Assembly (NCBI RefSeq): GCF_000258765.1
Contig: NZ_AJLT01000002.1
Coordinates: 38,726-102,725, forward strand
Origin: Gillisia marina
GTDB taxonomy: Bacteria; Bacteroidota; Bacteroidia; Flavobacteriales; Flavobacteriaceae
Direction of reading: 5' to 3'
Length of the DNA stretch: 64,000 bases
The position numbers and the translations under genes were made by a program. The notes below the pieces were generated by a model. The model ran no database searches, was not told where the DNA came from, and saw only the letters and a program-made list of their open reading frames with translations. Positions 20,468 through 30,646 of the stretch are shown here, piece after piece. Each line of letters opens with the position of its first letter. Position 1 is the first letter of the stretch.

Positions 20468-21396
20468 AGTTATCTTTGATAAACTGCGAACTAAATGCTT
20501 CGTCTTGCTTCATTGCTCTTTTTAAAGAATCTATAGACTCGAAATTCTTTTCATCTCGAATTCTGGCAAGTAATTGAATCTCAAGTTTTTGATCGTAAAG
20601 ATCTTGATCTAATAGAAAAAAATAAGTTTCAATAGTTTGCTCTGTTCCACCTACAGTAGGATTGGTGCCAATATTCATCATTCCAAAATATGGGATTTCA
20701 TCTATAATTGCACGCGCCACATACACCCCGTTTTTCGGTATTAATTTATATTTTTCTTCAATTTTTAAATTCGCTGTTGGATATCCAAAATCTTTCCCTA
20801 AACCTTTTCCTCTTACCACAGTTCCCGTAAGCATAAAAGGTTGTTGAAGGTATCGATTCGCTTTTTCGACCTTTCCTTCCATCAGCGCTTTTCTGATTTT
20901 AGTAGAACTTACCGCAACATCTTCTATCTCTTGTTTCCCAATTTCCTCTACTTCGAAATCGTATTCCTTCCCGAATTCTTTTAAGGTATTGATATCTGCT
21001 GTTCTATTTCTCCCAAATCTATGATCGTATCCAATAATAATCTTTTTCGCATTAAGTTTATTCACCAAAATATCCCGAACAAATTCTTGGGCAGTAAGTC
21101 TGGAAAACTGATGTGTAAAAGGGTGAATAATTAAATGATCTATCCCGGAATTGGAAAGTATTTTTTTTGCGTTCATCTATCGTGTTAATAAGCTTTATAT
21201 CGCTTTCCTTCTGCAAAATCATTCTAGGATGCGGAAAAAAAGTAAGTATTGCCGACTCCATATTGCTGAGTTTGGCAGTGTTTACTAATTTTTCTATAAT
21301 TTTTTGATGTCCGGCATGTACTCCATCGAAAGTACCGATGGTGATTACCGTTGGATATTCACTTTTAAAAGTATATGCTCCTAAATGTTCTTTCAA
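20457..21396 (-). CDS. ribF: Bifunctional riboflavin kinase / FAD synthetase, one frameshift
   Basis: RibF, about 312 residues, makes FMN and then FAD. The N-terminal adenylyltransferase half has the TIGTFDGVHAGHQ motif near residue 20, and the C-terminal kinase half has GTVVRGKGLGKDFGYPTANL. The T-run 21161-21168 (eight bases) interrupts the frame; seven restore DERKKILSNSGIDHLIIHPF. The gene is essential in most bacteria, so I consider it intact. It lies between pth and the HTTM gene in a tightly packed minus-strand operon. Confidence 0.93.
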
Positions 21397-21403
21397 GTGA
21401 CTC

Positions 21404-22030
21404 TTATTTACCGTTAAAAGTATTCATTGTAATGCTTATTCCCGCTGTACCAAAAGATTTTATGAGTTCGGCTGCCTTTTCCAAGCGCTCTGGAAGATCT
21501 TTTTCTTCTTCTGAAGACCACTCTCCTAATACATAATCTACTTGACGACCTTTAGAGAATTCGTCACTTATTCCAAACCTAAATCTATTATATGCTGTTG
21601 TATTTAACTGAAGCTGAATGTCTTTTAATCCATTATGTCCGCCATCACTACCTTTGGTTTTAAGCCTCATGGCTCCAAAATTTAGATTTAAATCATCTGT
21701 AACTACCAGTAGGTTCTCCAAAGGAATTTTCTCTTTTGTTAGCCAATAATTTACCGCTTTCCCACTAAGATTCATATACGTGCTTGGCTTCAGCAATATA
21801 AAAGTTCTTCCTTTAAACCGGAAGCTTGCAATATCTCCAAGTTTTTCTGTTGTAAAGGAAACACCTTCTTTTTCAGCTAAATAATCTACTACTTTAAAAC
21901 CAATATTATGTCTGGTATTATGGTATTTAGGACCAATATTTCCTAGTCCAACAATCAAGAATTTCTTCATAGGGTCTACTTCTTCCTCTTTTGGTTTTTT
22001 ACTAAAAATTCTTCCGAAGAATGCCAACAT
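21404..22030 (-). CDS. pth: Peptidyl-tRNA hydrolase
   Basis: A 208-residue Pth that releases tRNA from prematurely dropped peptidyl-t[25 protein letters not shown] carries the catalytic histidine, and [10 protein letters not shown] and [13 protein letters not shown] follow. The ATG at 22030 adds a 20-residue charged leader (ending EEEVDP) before [10 protein letters not shown]; such leaders are common in flavobacterial homologues, but the internal ATG at 21970 is also possible. It is 8 bp upstream of ribF. Confidence 0.95.
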   Translation of the reverse strand: MLAFFGRIFSKKPKEEEVDPMKKFLIVGLGNIGPKYHNTRHNIGFKVVDYLAEKEGVSFTTEKLGDIASFRFKGRTFILLKPSTYMNLSGKAVNYWLTKEKIPLENLLVVTDDLNLNFGAMRLKTKGSDGGHNGLKDIQLQLNTTAYNRFRFGISDEFSKGRQVDYVLGEWSSEEEKDLPERLEKAAELIKSFGTAGISITMNTFNGK

Positions 22031-22161
22031 GGAATTTGTTTTGGTAAAGATAAAATTAATAATATTCTTCGCCTCACCAATTTTGGATGAAACATTTAAT
22101 AAAGTCTTTCGAAAGCTTCAGAAAAAACATGAAACTTAGGCATGAATTATTTATAAATGAA

Positions 22162-22203
22162 AAAGCATTCCGAGTCCCGAACGAATCGGAATAGGAATGC
22201 TTT
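22162..22203 (-). terminator. Intrinsic terminator after rplY
   Basis: AAAGCATTCC and GGAATGCTTT are perfect 10-base inverted arms, with a T-run following on the minus strand. It lies 24 bp beyond the rplY stop. Confidence 0.8.
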
Positions 22204-22226
22204 AAAATTTTATGCTAAATGAAAGA

Positions 22227-22865
22227 TTACTCTTTTACAGCAGCAGAATCATCTACCTCAGTAGCTGGAACTTCGTCTGCAGCAACTGCATCTTCATCTT
22301 CTTCATCCTCAGCAACAATGTTACGAGATGTCTTAACTTGACAAATCACAGTGTTATCTGGGTGATTGATTGTATAATCGTCACTAGCTACCGCTGTAAC
22401 ATACAATTTGTTTCCAATTTTAAGTGGAGTAACATCTGCCTCGATAAAATCTGGAAGATTTCCAGGAAGACCTCTCACTTTTAAACGACGTAAGTTGTAA
22501 CGTAAAACTCCACCATTTTTAACTCCACGCGCAGTACCTTTAGTATGCACAGGAATTTCCATAGTGATTTCCTTGTCGTCATATATTTGATAGAAATCCA
22601 TGTGTAGGATAGCATCGGTTACCGGGTGAAATTGGATGTCTTGAAGAACAGCGTCAATTTTATCCCCACCTTCCAAAGCAATTACCACTGTATGCACATC
22701 GGCTGTGTATACAAGGTCTTTGAAGGCAATTTCATCTGCTGAAAAATGTAATGGTTCGCCTCCTCCGTATACTACGCAAGGAACCTTTCCAGCATTACGT
22801 AAGGCTTTAGTTTCCTTTTTACCTACGCTTTCTCTTTTAGATCCGTTGATCGTGATTGATTTCAT
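22227..22865 (-). CDS. rplY: 50S ribosomal protein L25 (CTC form)
   Basis: A 212-residue L25/general stress protein Ctc. The N-terminal 5S rRNA-binding L25 domain (residues 1-90, [26 protein letters not shown]) is followed by the TL5 C-terminal beta domain and an acidic tail rich in Glu, Asp and Val, typical of Bacteroidota. It ends in a strong hairpin terminator. prs lies upstream in the same orientation. Confidence 0.96.
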   Translation of the reverse strand: MKSITINGSKRESVGKKETKALRNAGKVPCVVYGGGEPLHFSADEIAFKDLVYTADVHTVVIALEGGDKIDAVLQDIQFHPVTDAILHMDFYQIYDDKEITMEIPVHTKGTARGVKNGGVLRYNLRRLKVRGLPGNLPDFIEADVTPLKIGNKLYVTAVASDDYTINHPDNTVICQVKTSRNIVAEDEEDEDAVAADEVPATEVDDSAAVKE

Positions 22866-22986
22866 TATAAAAAATTTTAGTGTGCAAAGGTGCGACTTTT
22901 TTTCGCTAGTATAAAATACTGAAATGGAATTATTTAAATGCCTTGCAAATTTCGCAAAAAGCAGGACTTAGTTTCAATTCCTATGT

Positions 22987-23928
22987 TTACATTATAAATT
23001 TAGAACTGATGGATTTATTGTGATGTACCCGAGACATAACATCTGCAAAAAGATCGGCACAACTAACAACTCTAATTTTATCACATTTTTGCTTTAATGG
23101 GATAGAATCGGTTACAATTAGCTCCAGTAATTGTGAGTTCTCAATTCTATTATAGGCCTGTCCCGAAAGTATTGGATGGGTACAAATAGCACGTACACTC
23201 AAAGCTCCTTTTTCCATCATTACATCTGCAGCCTTTGTAAGCGTACCGGCAGTATCTACCATATCGTCTACTAAAACCACATTTTTCCCCGATACATCTC
23301 CAATGAGTTCCATATGAGAAATCACATTAGCCTTAGCGCGCTGCTTATAACAAATTACCACATCGCTTTCCATAGCTTTAGAATACGCGTAAGCTCTCTT
23401 AGAACCTCCCATATCTGGAGAAGCGATTGTAAGATTCTCGAGATTTAAACTTCTTAAATATGGTAAGAACACGGTAGATGCAAATAAATGATCTACTGGT
23501 TTCTCAAAAAATCCTTGAATTTGATCTGCATGCAGATCCATAGTAATAATCCTCGTGGCACCGGCAGTTTCCAAAATACTAGCCACCATTTTTGCAGCTA
23601 TAGGAACTCGAGGTTTGTCCTTTCTATCCTGTCTAGCCCATCCAAAATAAGGAAGCACCGCAGTAATATGTCTTGCTGAAGCTCTTTTAGCTGCATCCAA
23701 CATCAATAACATTTCCATAAGGTGATCTGCTCCGGGATGCGTAGATCCAATGATAAAGACGCGAGAACCTCGAACTGACTCTTCGAAAGAAGGCTGGAAT
23801 TCACCATCGCTATAAGTACTCGTTATAACATTTCCCAGTGGTGCTCCGTAGGCTGCAGCAATTTTTTCAGCTAGTGCTCTACTTTGGGTGCAATTAAAAA
23901 TTTTGGCATCGGGAATTACATTTGGCAT
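22987..23928 (-). CDS. prs: Ribose-phosphate pyrophosphokinase
   Basis: A 313-residue PRPP synthase, which supplies phosphoribosyl pyrophosphate for nucleotide, His and Trp synthesis. The motifs SDGEFQPSFEESVRG, PYFGWARQDRK, and the PRPP-binding loop VVLVDDMVDTAGTL are all complete. prs and rplY are adjacent in many Bacteroidota. No tRNA is present in the spacer. Confidence 0.97.
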   Translation of the reverse strand: MPNVIPDAKIFNCTQSRALAEKIAAAYGAPLGNVITSTYSDGEFQPSFEESVRGSRVFIIGSTHPGADHLMEMLLMLDAAKRASARHITAVLPYFGWARQDRKDKPRVPIAAKMVASILETAGATRIITMDLHADQIQGFFEKPVDHLFASTVFLPYLRSLNLENLTIASPDMGGSKRAYAYSKAMESDVVICYKQRAKANVISHMELIGDVSGKNVVLVDDMVDTAGTLTKAADVMMEKGALSVRAICTHPILSGQAYNRIENSQLLELIVTDSIPLKQKCDKIRVVSCADLFADVMSRVHHNKSISSKFIM

Positions 23929-24437
23929 GTGGTGTTGTGTTTTATAGGGTTAAACTATGGTTTTGTTGCGTGCCCCAAATTTATAAATTTATTCCCTGCC
24001 ATTACTAAAGGAACCCTTAGAATGTTTTTAATTTTTTTAGCTGTTAAAACACTAGCCCTAAACCCACTAATACATCTAGATTTAAGGTGATTATGGACTA
24101 GTATTGAGAAAAAAAATAGGAAACAAAAAACCCCTTCAAAGGATGAAGGGGTTTTGAGGTTTAAGAATAATTAAAGTAAAGTGTGAAGGTTAGGATAAGT
24201 TATTCTGCATCTACCAATCGTGAAGTAATATAATAATTATTTATCTCAATTCTGTCTAAATTAAAATGACTTAATATTGAATATTTTAATTATTTTACAT
24301 CTAATAATAGTTTTATTAAATAATATTCAATATTAAATAACAATTAAGTGGTTTCGGCTTAAAAATTGTAAGAATATGTAAATAATTCTAATCCTCAGTC
24401 TCCCTTACAGCTGAAAATATTAATTAAACTTTCTACT
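23929..24437. other. Intergenic region with one orphan hairpin
   Basis: 509 bp between divergent prs and the VWA gene. It contains no convincing ORF. A terminator-like hairpin lies at 24125-24155; the remainder is very AT-rich (especially 24220-24350) and presumably holds the promoters of both genes. Confidence 0.6.
24125..24155. terminator. Terminator-like hairpin, twin of the one at 26243
   Basis: AAAACCCCTTCA (24127-24138) pairs with TGAAGGGGTTTT (24144-24155). The same stem and flanking ACAAAAAACCCC recur at 26243-26274. No gene obviously ends here, so it may be a duplicated terminator. Confidence 0.65.
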
Positions 24438-26216
24438 ATGAAATTAATTTACTTTTTAGTTTTCTTCATCAGTCTTAATTTTCAGGCAAAAACAATTACA
24501 GGAAAAGTCACTGATAGCCAAGGTTTACCATTACCGGGCGTAAATATTATAATTAAGGGGTCCTCCAACGGGGTTCAAACTGATTTTGATGGAAACTACT
24601 CTATAGACGCCGAAAAAGGTGATGTTCTGGTCTTTAGCTATATAGGCTTTAAAGCGAAACTAGTTACTATAAAAACTAAAGATGTGATCAATTTGCAACT
24701 AGAAAGCGACAATTCTAGTTTGGAAGAAGTAATAGTCACCGGTTACGGGAAAAGTATAAGAATCCGAGGTCAATCCAATACTAATCGCCCAATCACAGCA
24801 AATGAATCCTATAAAGAAATTGAGGAAAACAAATTCAAACTAGTAAAGGCATCACCGCTTTCCACCTTTTCGATAGATGTAGATAAAGCAGGTTATAGCA
24901 ACATTCGAAGAATGATCAATAACGGTATTAAGATTCCAAAAGATGCTGTGAAAATTGAAGAAATGGTGAATTATTTCAATTATGATTATAAGCAGCCAAC
25001 GGGCCATGTTCCGTTTTCAATTCAGACCGAGCTTATACAGACTCCATGGAACAGTGTTACCAAGCTTGTAAAAATTGGAATACAAGGTAAAAGGATTCCA
25101 TTAGATAATGTTCCTCCATCTAATCTTGTTTTTCTTCTAGATGTATCAGGATCTATGGGTCAACCAAATAAGCTTCCATTGTTACAGTCTGCATTTAGCC
25201 TATTAACTAACCAGTTAAGAGAGCAAGATAAAATTTCCATTGTGGTTTACGCCGGTGCCGCTGGGGTTGTATTGGAACCAACCTCGGGAGATCAAAAAAA
25301 TAAGATTAAAGAGGCCTTAAATAACTTGAATGCCGGCGGCTCTACTGCTGGCGGGCAAGGCATTGAGCTAGCTTACCAGATAGCACGTGATAATTTTATC
25401 AAAAATGGTAATAATCGCGTTATTCTTGCCACTGATGGTGATTTCAATGTAGGACTTCAAAGCGATCGCGCAATGAAAGATTTAATAGAGGAGCAAAGAG
25501 AAAGTGGAGTTTTTTTAACCGCCCTTGGCTTCGGAATGGGAAATTATAAGGACTCTAAACTGGAAACCTTGGCTCAAGCCGGAAATGGAAATCATGCCTA
25601 TATAGATTCTATGCAAGAAGCTCAAAGAGTTTTGGGAACCGAGTTTGGTGGAACCATTTATACCATAGCTAAAGATGTGAAAATTCAAGTTGAGTTTAAT
25701 CCAGAAAATGTTGAAGCCTTTCGTTTGATAGGTTATGAAAATAGATTATTAAATGATGAGGATTTTAAAGATGATAAAAAAGATGCTGGAGAATTAGGTA
25801 GCGGACATAATGTAACAGCTGTTTACGAAATAATTCCACCTGGTACTAAAAGTGAATATCTAAAAGGTATCGATGATTATAAATATACCCGACAAGTGTC
25901 TAAAGGAAATAATTCTGAAGAGTTACTTACGGTAAAATTTAGGTACAAGGAACCTGATGGAAAGAAAAGCAAATTAATAGAAAGCGTTGTAAAATTATCC
26001 TCAGAAAAATCTCCTTCTACAGATTTCAATTTTATATCAGCCGTTGCTTTGTTTGGAATGAATCTTAGTGAATCTGAATTCACCAATGGAAAACAAATAT
26101 TCTCGGTATTAGAACTTGCAGAAAAAGGAAGAGGAGAAGATAAAGATGGCTACAGAGCTGAATTTATCCGACTAGTAAAAAGCTATGAGAGTTTGAGTAA
26201 TCCAACTGAAAAATAA
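24438..26216 (+). CDS. Secreted von Willebrand factor A protein with carboxypeptidase-like N-terminal domain
   Basis: A 592-residue protein. A signal peptide covers residues 1-17 (FLVFFISLNFQAK). A CarboxypepD_reg-like domain covers residues 20-95 (GKVTDSQGLPLPGVNIIIKG) and ends in EEVIVTGYGK, the sequence that starts TonB-receptor plugs. A YfbK-type N-terminal region follows, then a VWA domain with an intact MIDAS DVSGS motif near residue 234 and the TDGDFNVG motif, and a DUF3520-like C-terminus. Proteins of this YfbK type are common in Bacteroidota; the function is unclear. It is monocistronic, with a strong hairpin terminator 27 bp after the stop. Confidence 0.88.
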   Translation: MKLIYFLVFFISLNFQAKTITGKVTDSQGLPLPGVNIIIKGSSNGVQTDFDGNYSIDAEKGDVLVFSYIGFKAKLVTIKTKDVINLQLESDNSSLEEVIVTGYGKSIRIRGQSNTNRPITANESYKEIEENKFKLVKASPLSTFSIDVDKAGYSNIRRMINNGIKIPKDAVKIEEMVNYFNYDYKQPTGHVPFSIQTELIQTPWNSVTKLVKIGIQGKRIPLDNVPPSNLVFLLDVSGSMGQPNKLPLLQSAFSLLTNQLREQDKISIVVYAGAAGVVLEPTSGDQKNKIKEALNNLNAGGSTAGGQGIELAYQIARDNFIKNGNNRVILATDGDFNVGLQSDRAMKDLIEEQRESGVFLTALGFGMGNYKDSKLETLAQAGNGNHAYIDSMQEAQRVLGTEFGGTIYTIAKDVKIQVEFNPENVEAFRLIGYENRLLNDEDFKDDKKDAGELGSGHNVTAVYEIIPPGTKSEYLKGIDDYKYTRQVSKGNNSEELLTVKFRYKEPDGKKSKLIESVVKLSSEKSPSTDFNFISAVALFGMNLSESEFTNGKQIFSVLELAEKGRGEDKDGYRAEFIRLVKSYESLSNPTEK

Positions 26217-26242
26217 GTTTGGGTACATCTATAATTAAAAAC

Positions 26243-26274
26243 AAAAAACCCCTTCAAAATATGAAGGGGTTTTT
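26243..26274. terminator. Bidirectional terminator at the island's left edge
   Basis: ACCCCTTCA and TGAAGGGGT form the stem, with A and T runs on both sides. It ends the VWA gene. Its T-run touches the left attachment repeat, so before integration it would also have ended the convergent tRNA-Leu. Confidence 0.8.
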
Positions 26275-26291
26275 AAGTACTCGAGGCGGGA
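26275..26291. repeat. Left attachment site core of the mobile island (17-bp direct repeat)
   Basis: AAGTACTCGAGGCGGGA is identical to 63284-63300, where it forms the 3' end of tRNA-Leu. This fits integration of a tyrosine-recombinase element into the tRNA 3' end, leaving a partial copy at the far end. Confidence 0.88.
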
Positions 26292-26348
26292 GTGTTTGGA
26301 AATTTGCTTACGCCTTTAACATTGGGCTATCCAAGCATTGAATATAGG

Positions 26349-26369
26349 AGTGTCCCCGAATTAGACACC
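26349..26369. promoter_or_regulatory. Candidate integrase arm-type site, left end
   Basis: AGTGTCCCCGAATTAGACACC contains GTCCCCGAAT, matching two inverted copies at the right end (63136-63145 and 63184-63193; consensus GTCNCCGAAT). It also shares AATTAGACACC directly with 63174-63184. This placement near both ends is what arm-binding sites of lambda-type integrases look like. Confidence 0.45.
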
Positions 26370-26401
26370 TTTAACATAGTTTTAACGATTAAGGGTTGCT
26401 G

Positions 26402-26450
26402 TGAGACAGCTCTTATATCATTATCTTGTTTTTCATCCAAAAAATATTCT
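26402..26450. repeat. Imperfect repeat, copy 1 of 2
   Basis: The stretch begins TGAGACAGCTCT and runs through a TCATCCAAAAAA phrase. It is alignable by eye with 32548-32598. Origin unknown. Confidence 0.5.
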
Positions 26451-26675
26451 TAATTTTTGTTCCACCTATTTAAGGAGGAGTCAAGCTTGCGTAAAACGGT
26501 CATGTATTTGACAAATAGTGGATTTAATCACCAAAACACTATTTTTTTATATTCATGTTGTATAGCGTTTTTTTATTTTTATCTCGATTTTCAGCGTTGG
26601 AGAAACCATACTGTCTGATAAGTTTTTGTTGTAAAGTTGTCTCTAGCGACTTGCCAATGTGTATGAATGCTTGAG

Positions 26676-27837
26676 TTAGGTGTTTGTTGTATTAATCGCT
26701 CCTTTCAATTCTTCATTGTCAAAATAGTACGCTCCGCTTAATTCCAATTGCTCTAGGTAATTAGTTCCGAATAATCGACCGCCAATTATTTGTTTTTCTC
26801 CCAATACTGTCCAAACAATATTTAAATTGTTCTCATTTCTAAATTTCAAAAAAGAATGTTTTCGAACAAGCAAGTAAGATTTCTAATTATGATAAACATT
26901 TGGTGCAAAACACTGTGCCACTTTAGAGCTGTCAATAAATTCTCCTTCTCTTTGGCTGTATTTTAAATATATACCCTTATAAATAACAGTACTTGGTTTT
27001 AAAAAGCTAATAGTTTTTTCTTTCGATTTGTCAAATTCTTCTTCCCATAAAAAGCCTTGTGCAGTTACATTAACCTCTGCTACTTACTTCCCTGATTTCT
27101 TGTCGTAAACTTTTGTCCATTCACTTCCTCCGTAATATTCAGACATAAAATAGTCCTGCGCAGGCGAACAATAATATTCTCTGCTGAACATTTCATATCT
27201 ACCACCACTTTCAGGTATCCAACGTCCCATAAATTCCTGTTCATTAGTCCAATCTTTAAATGAATTGAATTCAACATCTTTATCTTTAACAAGATAACTT
27301 CTAATATGAAACCAAAGCTCTTTTTCAGTTGATCCCATTTTTCTTCACCGATTTTTTTTTGGTTCTGACCAAGAGGGGTAACCTTCCAAAACTAACCACT
27401 CTTCACCTTTATCATCTTTTATCTGAATAATATCTTCCCTATTATGTAAGACATCTGAATCACTTACCCAGTTTTCGTTTGTAGAATTCCAGTTAAGAAT
27501 TTTGTTATTAACTCACCAGAATTCTTGTTGCGGCTCATCATCATAACTCCTGTTTCACTAATTAGTATTGTTGGATCAATATCTCTGACGTATGGATCCC
27601 AAGGTCCTTGATAGGGATTTTCTTTCTTTTTCCCTAATCTTTCTATCTTTATGAAATTATAAGATAACAAGGCCATGTATTCATAATAGGCAATCAATTG
27701 ATATTTATATTTTTTAGGAGCCCGGTCTTTTCTAAAGGAATAAAAGGTTCGACAAGGTTGTCGTTTTGCTGTGAGAATCCCCATAGAGGAAATAATAAAA
27801 GCAGATTTTTAAAAAACAACTTCAACAACTTAGGCAT
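26676..27837 (-). pseudogene. Decayed gene for an exported protein of unknown family
   Basis: Reading the minus strand from ATG at 27837 gives a clean signal peptide (MPKLLKLFFKNLLLLFPLWG, then FSQ), followed by about 340 residues recoverable only by joining frames. There are frame changes near 27720, near 27510 and near the nine-base T-run at 27352-27360. In the last part three stops interrupt one continuous frame (after KKSGK near 27084, after NVYHN near 26888, and near 27350). The coherent coding stretches between breaks (for example WIPESGGRYEMFSREYYC) show it was a real gene. I do not recognise the family. Confidence 0.65.
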
Positions 27838-28447
27838 CCCTTTGGCTTTAAGTCTTGTTTTTCTTGTAATATTCTTAAGGCTCTTTTATATATTTTCTGG
27901 GTGTTCCGGGCATCGTAAGTGATATATTTCCGTGAAATACTTGTAGCTAAAGCTTGTAGTCTGGCGGGTTGAGGACGTATAGAAGAAGACTTGCGGGCTC
28001 AAGACTAAGGTTCCCGGGAAGTTAAGAGTTTTCTTCGAATAGATGGCCGTAAGTTTTTGGGCATTGTTTTATTTCACCCAATACAGAAATATTAAATCCT
28101 TGCTATTAATGGGTTGTACGCCGAGGTACAAAAATGGTACAAGAAACTAACACAAAAAATAGCCATAAAAATTACTCCTTTTTATTCATGATTTTTTCTT
28201 TCGTGAATTCACTTTATTGTATTAGTTCAAATTAAAATAGTAAAATATTCATTTTACAAACATAAAGAAAGATCAATATTTTTATTTTTTCTATAGCATT
28301 AACCCATTTAAGATTTTCCATTAAGCTGAATTTAAATAGTGTTTTGAATAAAAATAAGCTTAAAATTCCGTAAAATTTTAAGAAGATTCAAGAATTATTT
28401 ACAAGCTTTGGTGGAAATATCCGCTCTATATTCAATAAATTTTTAAT
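27838..28447. other. Intergenic stretch with a cassette-like GC patch
   Basis: About 610 bp with no supportable ORF. Bases 27940-28030 are unusually GC-rich for the island, and CGGGAAGTTAAG at 28015-28026 is identical to 55037-55048 inside the structured repeat described there. Otherwise AT-rich and featureless. Confidence 0.45.
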
Positions 28448-29958
28448 TTAAGTTGAAAATGAGAATAAATATTGACACATAACCAATTTAGCTATTTCAC
28501 TCCATTTTTTAAAAACCTCTAAACAATTAGAGCCACTAGGATCTTGAAAACAAAGGGACAAATTTTGAGAATATTCAGTATTACCATTCTCATCTGTTAA
28601 TGAAAGAAAAAATAGGTCATTATTTTTTTTTGCAGTCGTAATAAATTGAAAGGATAACTGTTCAATATTGTTTGAATTATTTGCAAAAGTATTCCTTGCA
28701 AAGGCTTCTCGATTAATAAACTGACCGTCATAAGTTGTTATGGGATTAGTGTAACTATAATTTGAGTTTTTTTTGCCAGAAAGAAGTGGAATCTATAGGT
28801 CGATTGAGTCTGCCATTTTTACATAGCTCGTCCATCATATCGTAACTTTTCACTAGCTTGTGATAATTTAATTTTATGCTTAGATCTTCATTCGAGGTTT
28901 GAAACTCAATTGCATTTCCCCTTCCAACAACTTTGTAATCTTTAGGTAGTACAAAAGTGGCCCCTGTCTCAAAATTTCTATAGATATCAAATTCTGTATT
29001 TGTTAGATCAGTCTTTTGAAAAATATTTATCAAATGAACTATTGCCGCTTGATCATTGGAATATTTCAAAATTTCTGAAAATGATTTATTTGCCACTTTG
29101 TAGAATTCAAGATCTTGGATTTGAAACATATCCTTCTGTAATATTTTTTTTTTCTTGCTTTAAGAAATCATCACCGAGATTATTAATATCCATTGAAATC
29201 TCAAAAGAAAATGCAATTTCAGAACTTATTTTAAAGATATTGTCAATGCTACTGAGATCTTCAGTTGAGTTTTCAAGATCTATAATTTTTGAAGAAGGTA
29301 TCCCCCAAGAAATGTCGACTTGCCCCCTATTGAGACCCCCATTACCAACTGCAATTACCTGTCCTTGATTATTAAAAATAGGAGCTCCTGAGAGGCCAGG
29401 TAAAAGAGATCCTTGGAAGTGGACAACTTCTAGGTTAGAATTGAAGTTCATTTTGTTTAGTTCTGAAACAATGCTTGAAGGAATATTTGGTCTGAGTGTC
29501 TTACTCTCATTAAACGGGATTATTAATTCAATACTTCTTTTACTTGGTGCACCTAGTGGATAACCAATAACATCTACTTTTTGTTTGACAAACAAATTGG
29601 AGCTAATTAAACTTAAAGGTATAAGCTCTGGTATATTAACTTGAAGCATTGCCAAATCTGCTGATTTTAATATTTTAATAATTTTGGCACTGTAGAAATC
29701 ACCTTCTGTATAAGAATCATTCTTGGGAATGAAAATATAAATATTACCATTTGTACAATTTCCAGTTACTAAATGTAAAGACGTAATAATTTGATTATTT
29801 TTTTTCCAGACAAATCCTGTTCCAGATTTGGCTTTTCCAATATCTTGACATGAATAGACAACTTTTACAACTGATTTATTTAAATCGGACCAATCTTGAC
29901 TATAAGCAGTTATATAAAAAAGAAGTAAAAACAGTAATTGTATAATTTTAAAATACAT
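28448..29958 (-). CDS. Exported trypsin-like serine protease with C-terminal extension, two frameshifts
   Basis: A secreted protein of about 500 residues when restored. A signal peptide covers residues 1-20 (LLFLLLFYITAYS). A trypsin-like/HtrA-like domain has the catalytic triad His62 (SLHLVTG), Asp101 (SADLAMLQ) and Ser190 (GLSGAPIF). A C-terminal region of unknown fold follows. The frame breaks twice: at the T-run 29144-29153 (ten bases; nine restore QEKKILQKDMFQIQDLEF) and at 28767-28774 (eight; seven restore FWQKNSNYSYTNP and run to the stop at 28448). It starts 8 bp after the restored end of the upstream membrane-protein gene, so the two form an operon with the patatin gene. Confidence 0.75.
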
Positions 29959-29965
29959 AATATGA

Positions 29966-30557
29966 CTATTTGCAACCTAATTTAATTTTTTTCTTTAAAA
30001 CCAAAATTTGCTCCTGTTGAGAGACATTATTTTTAACGGAATCAACAAATATTTGCCATTCGGGACCTAATAATTGTATTGCCGATATTAAAGTTTCAGT
30101 ATCCTCAACTTCTAATAAATCATTGCATAATTCAGAATTACTGAATAGAACACCTCGATTTATATTGTTTTTTTTCGTCTTTTTGATTATGCAGAGAATT
30201 GTAGAGATTATTTATTATTCCACTTGAATCTTTATCTTTTAGTTCCCATTTATTTTTAAAATTTTTGGGATTAACACCAAACCAATCATTTGTTCTTGCG
30301 TACAAACCTATTGTTGCAGAAATAGAAAGCCCTACCAAAAAAAGTGTCAGAGGTAAAATATTTATTACTCCAATTCTATCATTCAATTGATCTTTGACTA
30401 ATCCGTTCTCAAAACTGAATAATAAGGTTACCACACTTGTAATTATTACTAAAATTGAACTAATTACTGTTTGAATAACTGCTGATGCGGACAAACCTAT
30501 TAACCAGCCGATTGAAAGACCACAGAATAACAGCGAAATCGTATTTATTAATTTCAT
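29966..30557 (-). CDS. Small membrane protein, middle gene of the patatin-protease operon, one frameshift
   Basis: About 197 residues when restored. Three hydrophobic segments lie at residues 4-30, 30-48 and 66-86, followed by a polar cytoplasmic or periplasmic tail. The T-run 30168-30175 has eight bases; seven change the end from QYKSRCSIQ to NNINRGVLFSNSELC and extend the protein to the stop at 29966-29968. The tail motif (LLGPEWQIFVDSV) is not one I recognise. It is 89 bp downstream of the patatin gene and 7 bp upstream of the protease. Confidence 0.7.
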
Positions 30558-30646
30558 AGATTCATATTTTTAAATGCACATCTAGATTTTCTGCAGTATT
30601 TAATTAATAGGGTTAAATAATCTTACAATAAAAGTATTTCACACAT

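Larger units (their letters stand above)
26292..26675. other. Left end of the island without genes
   Basis: No coding frame is convincing here. The stretch holds a GTGTCCCCGAAT arm-like site at 26350-26361 and one copy of an imperfect repeat (26402-26450) found again at 32548-32598. The base composition is AT-rich like the rest of the island. Confidence 0.5.

Noticed and set aside
17823..21396. Treating serS, ribF and the HTTM gene as pseudogenes
   Set aside because: Each is restored by a single base (two of the three in a 7-8 bp A/T run), and serS and ribF are essential, so sequence error is more likely.
24438..26216. A SusC/TonB-dependent receptor target for the RNA-guided system
   Set aside because: Only the carboxypeptidase-like domain and the start of a plug-like motif are present; the rest is a VWA protein, not a beta-barrel.
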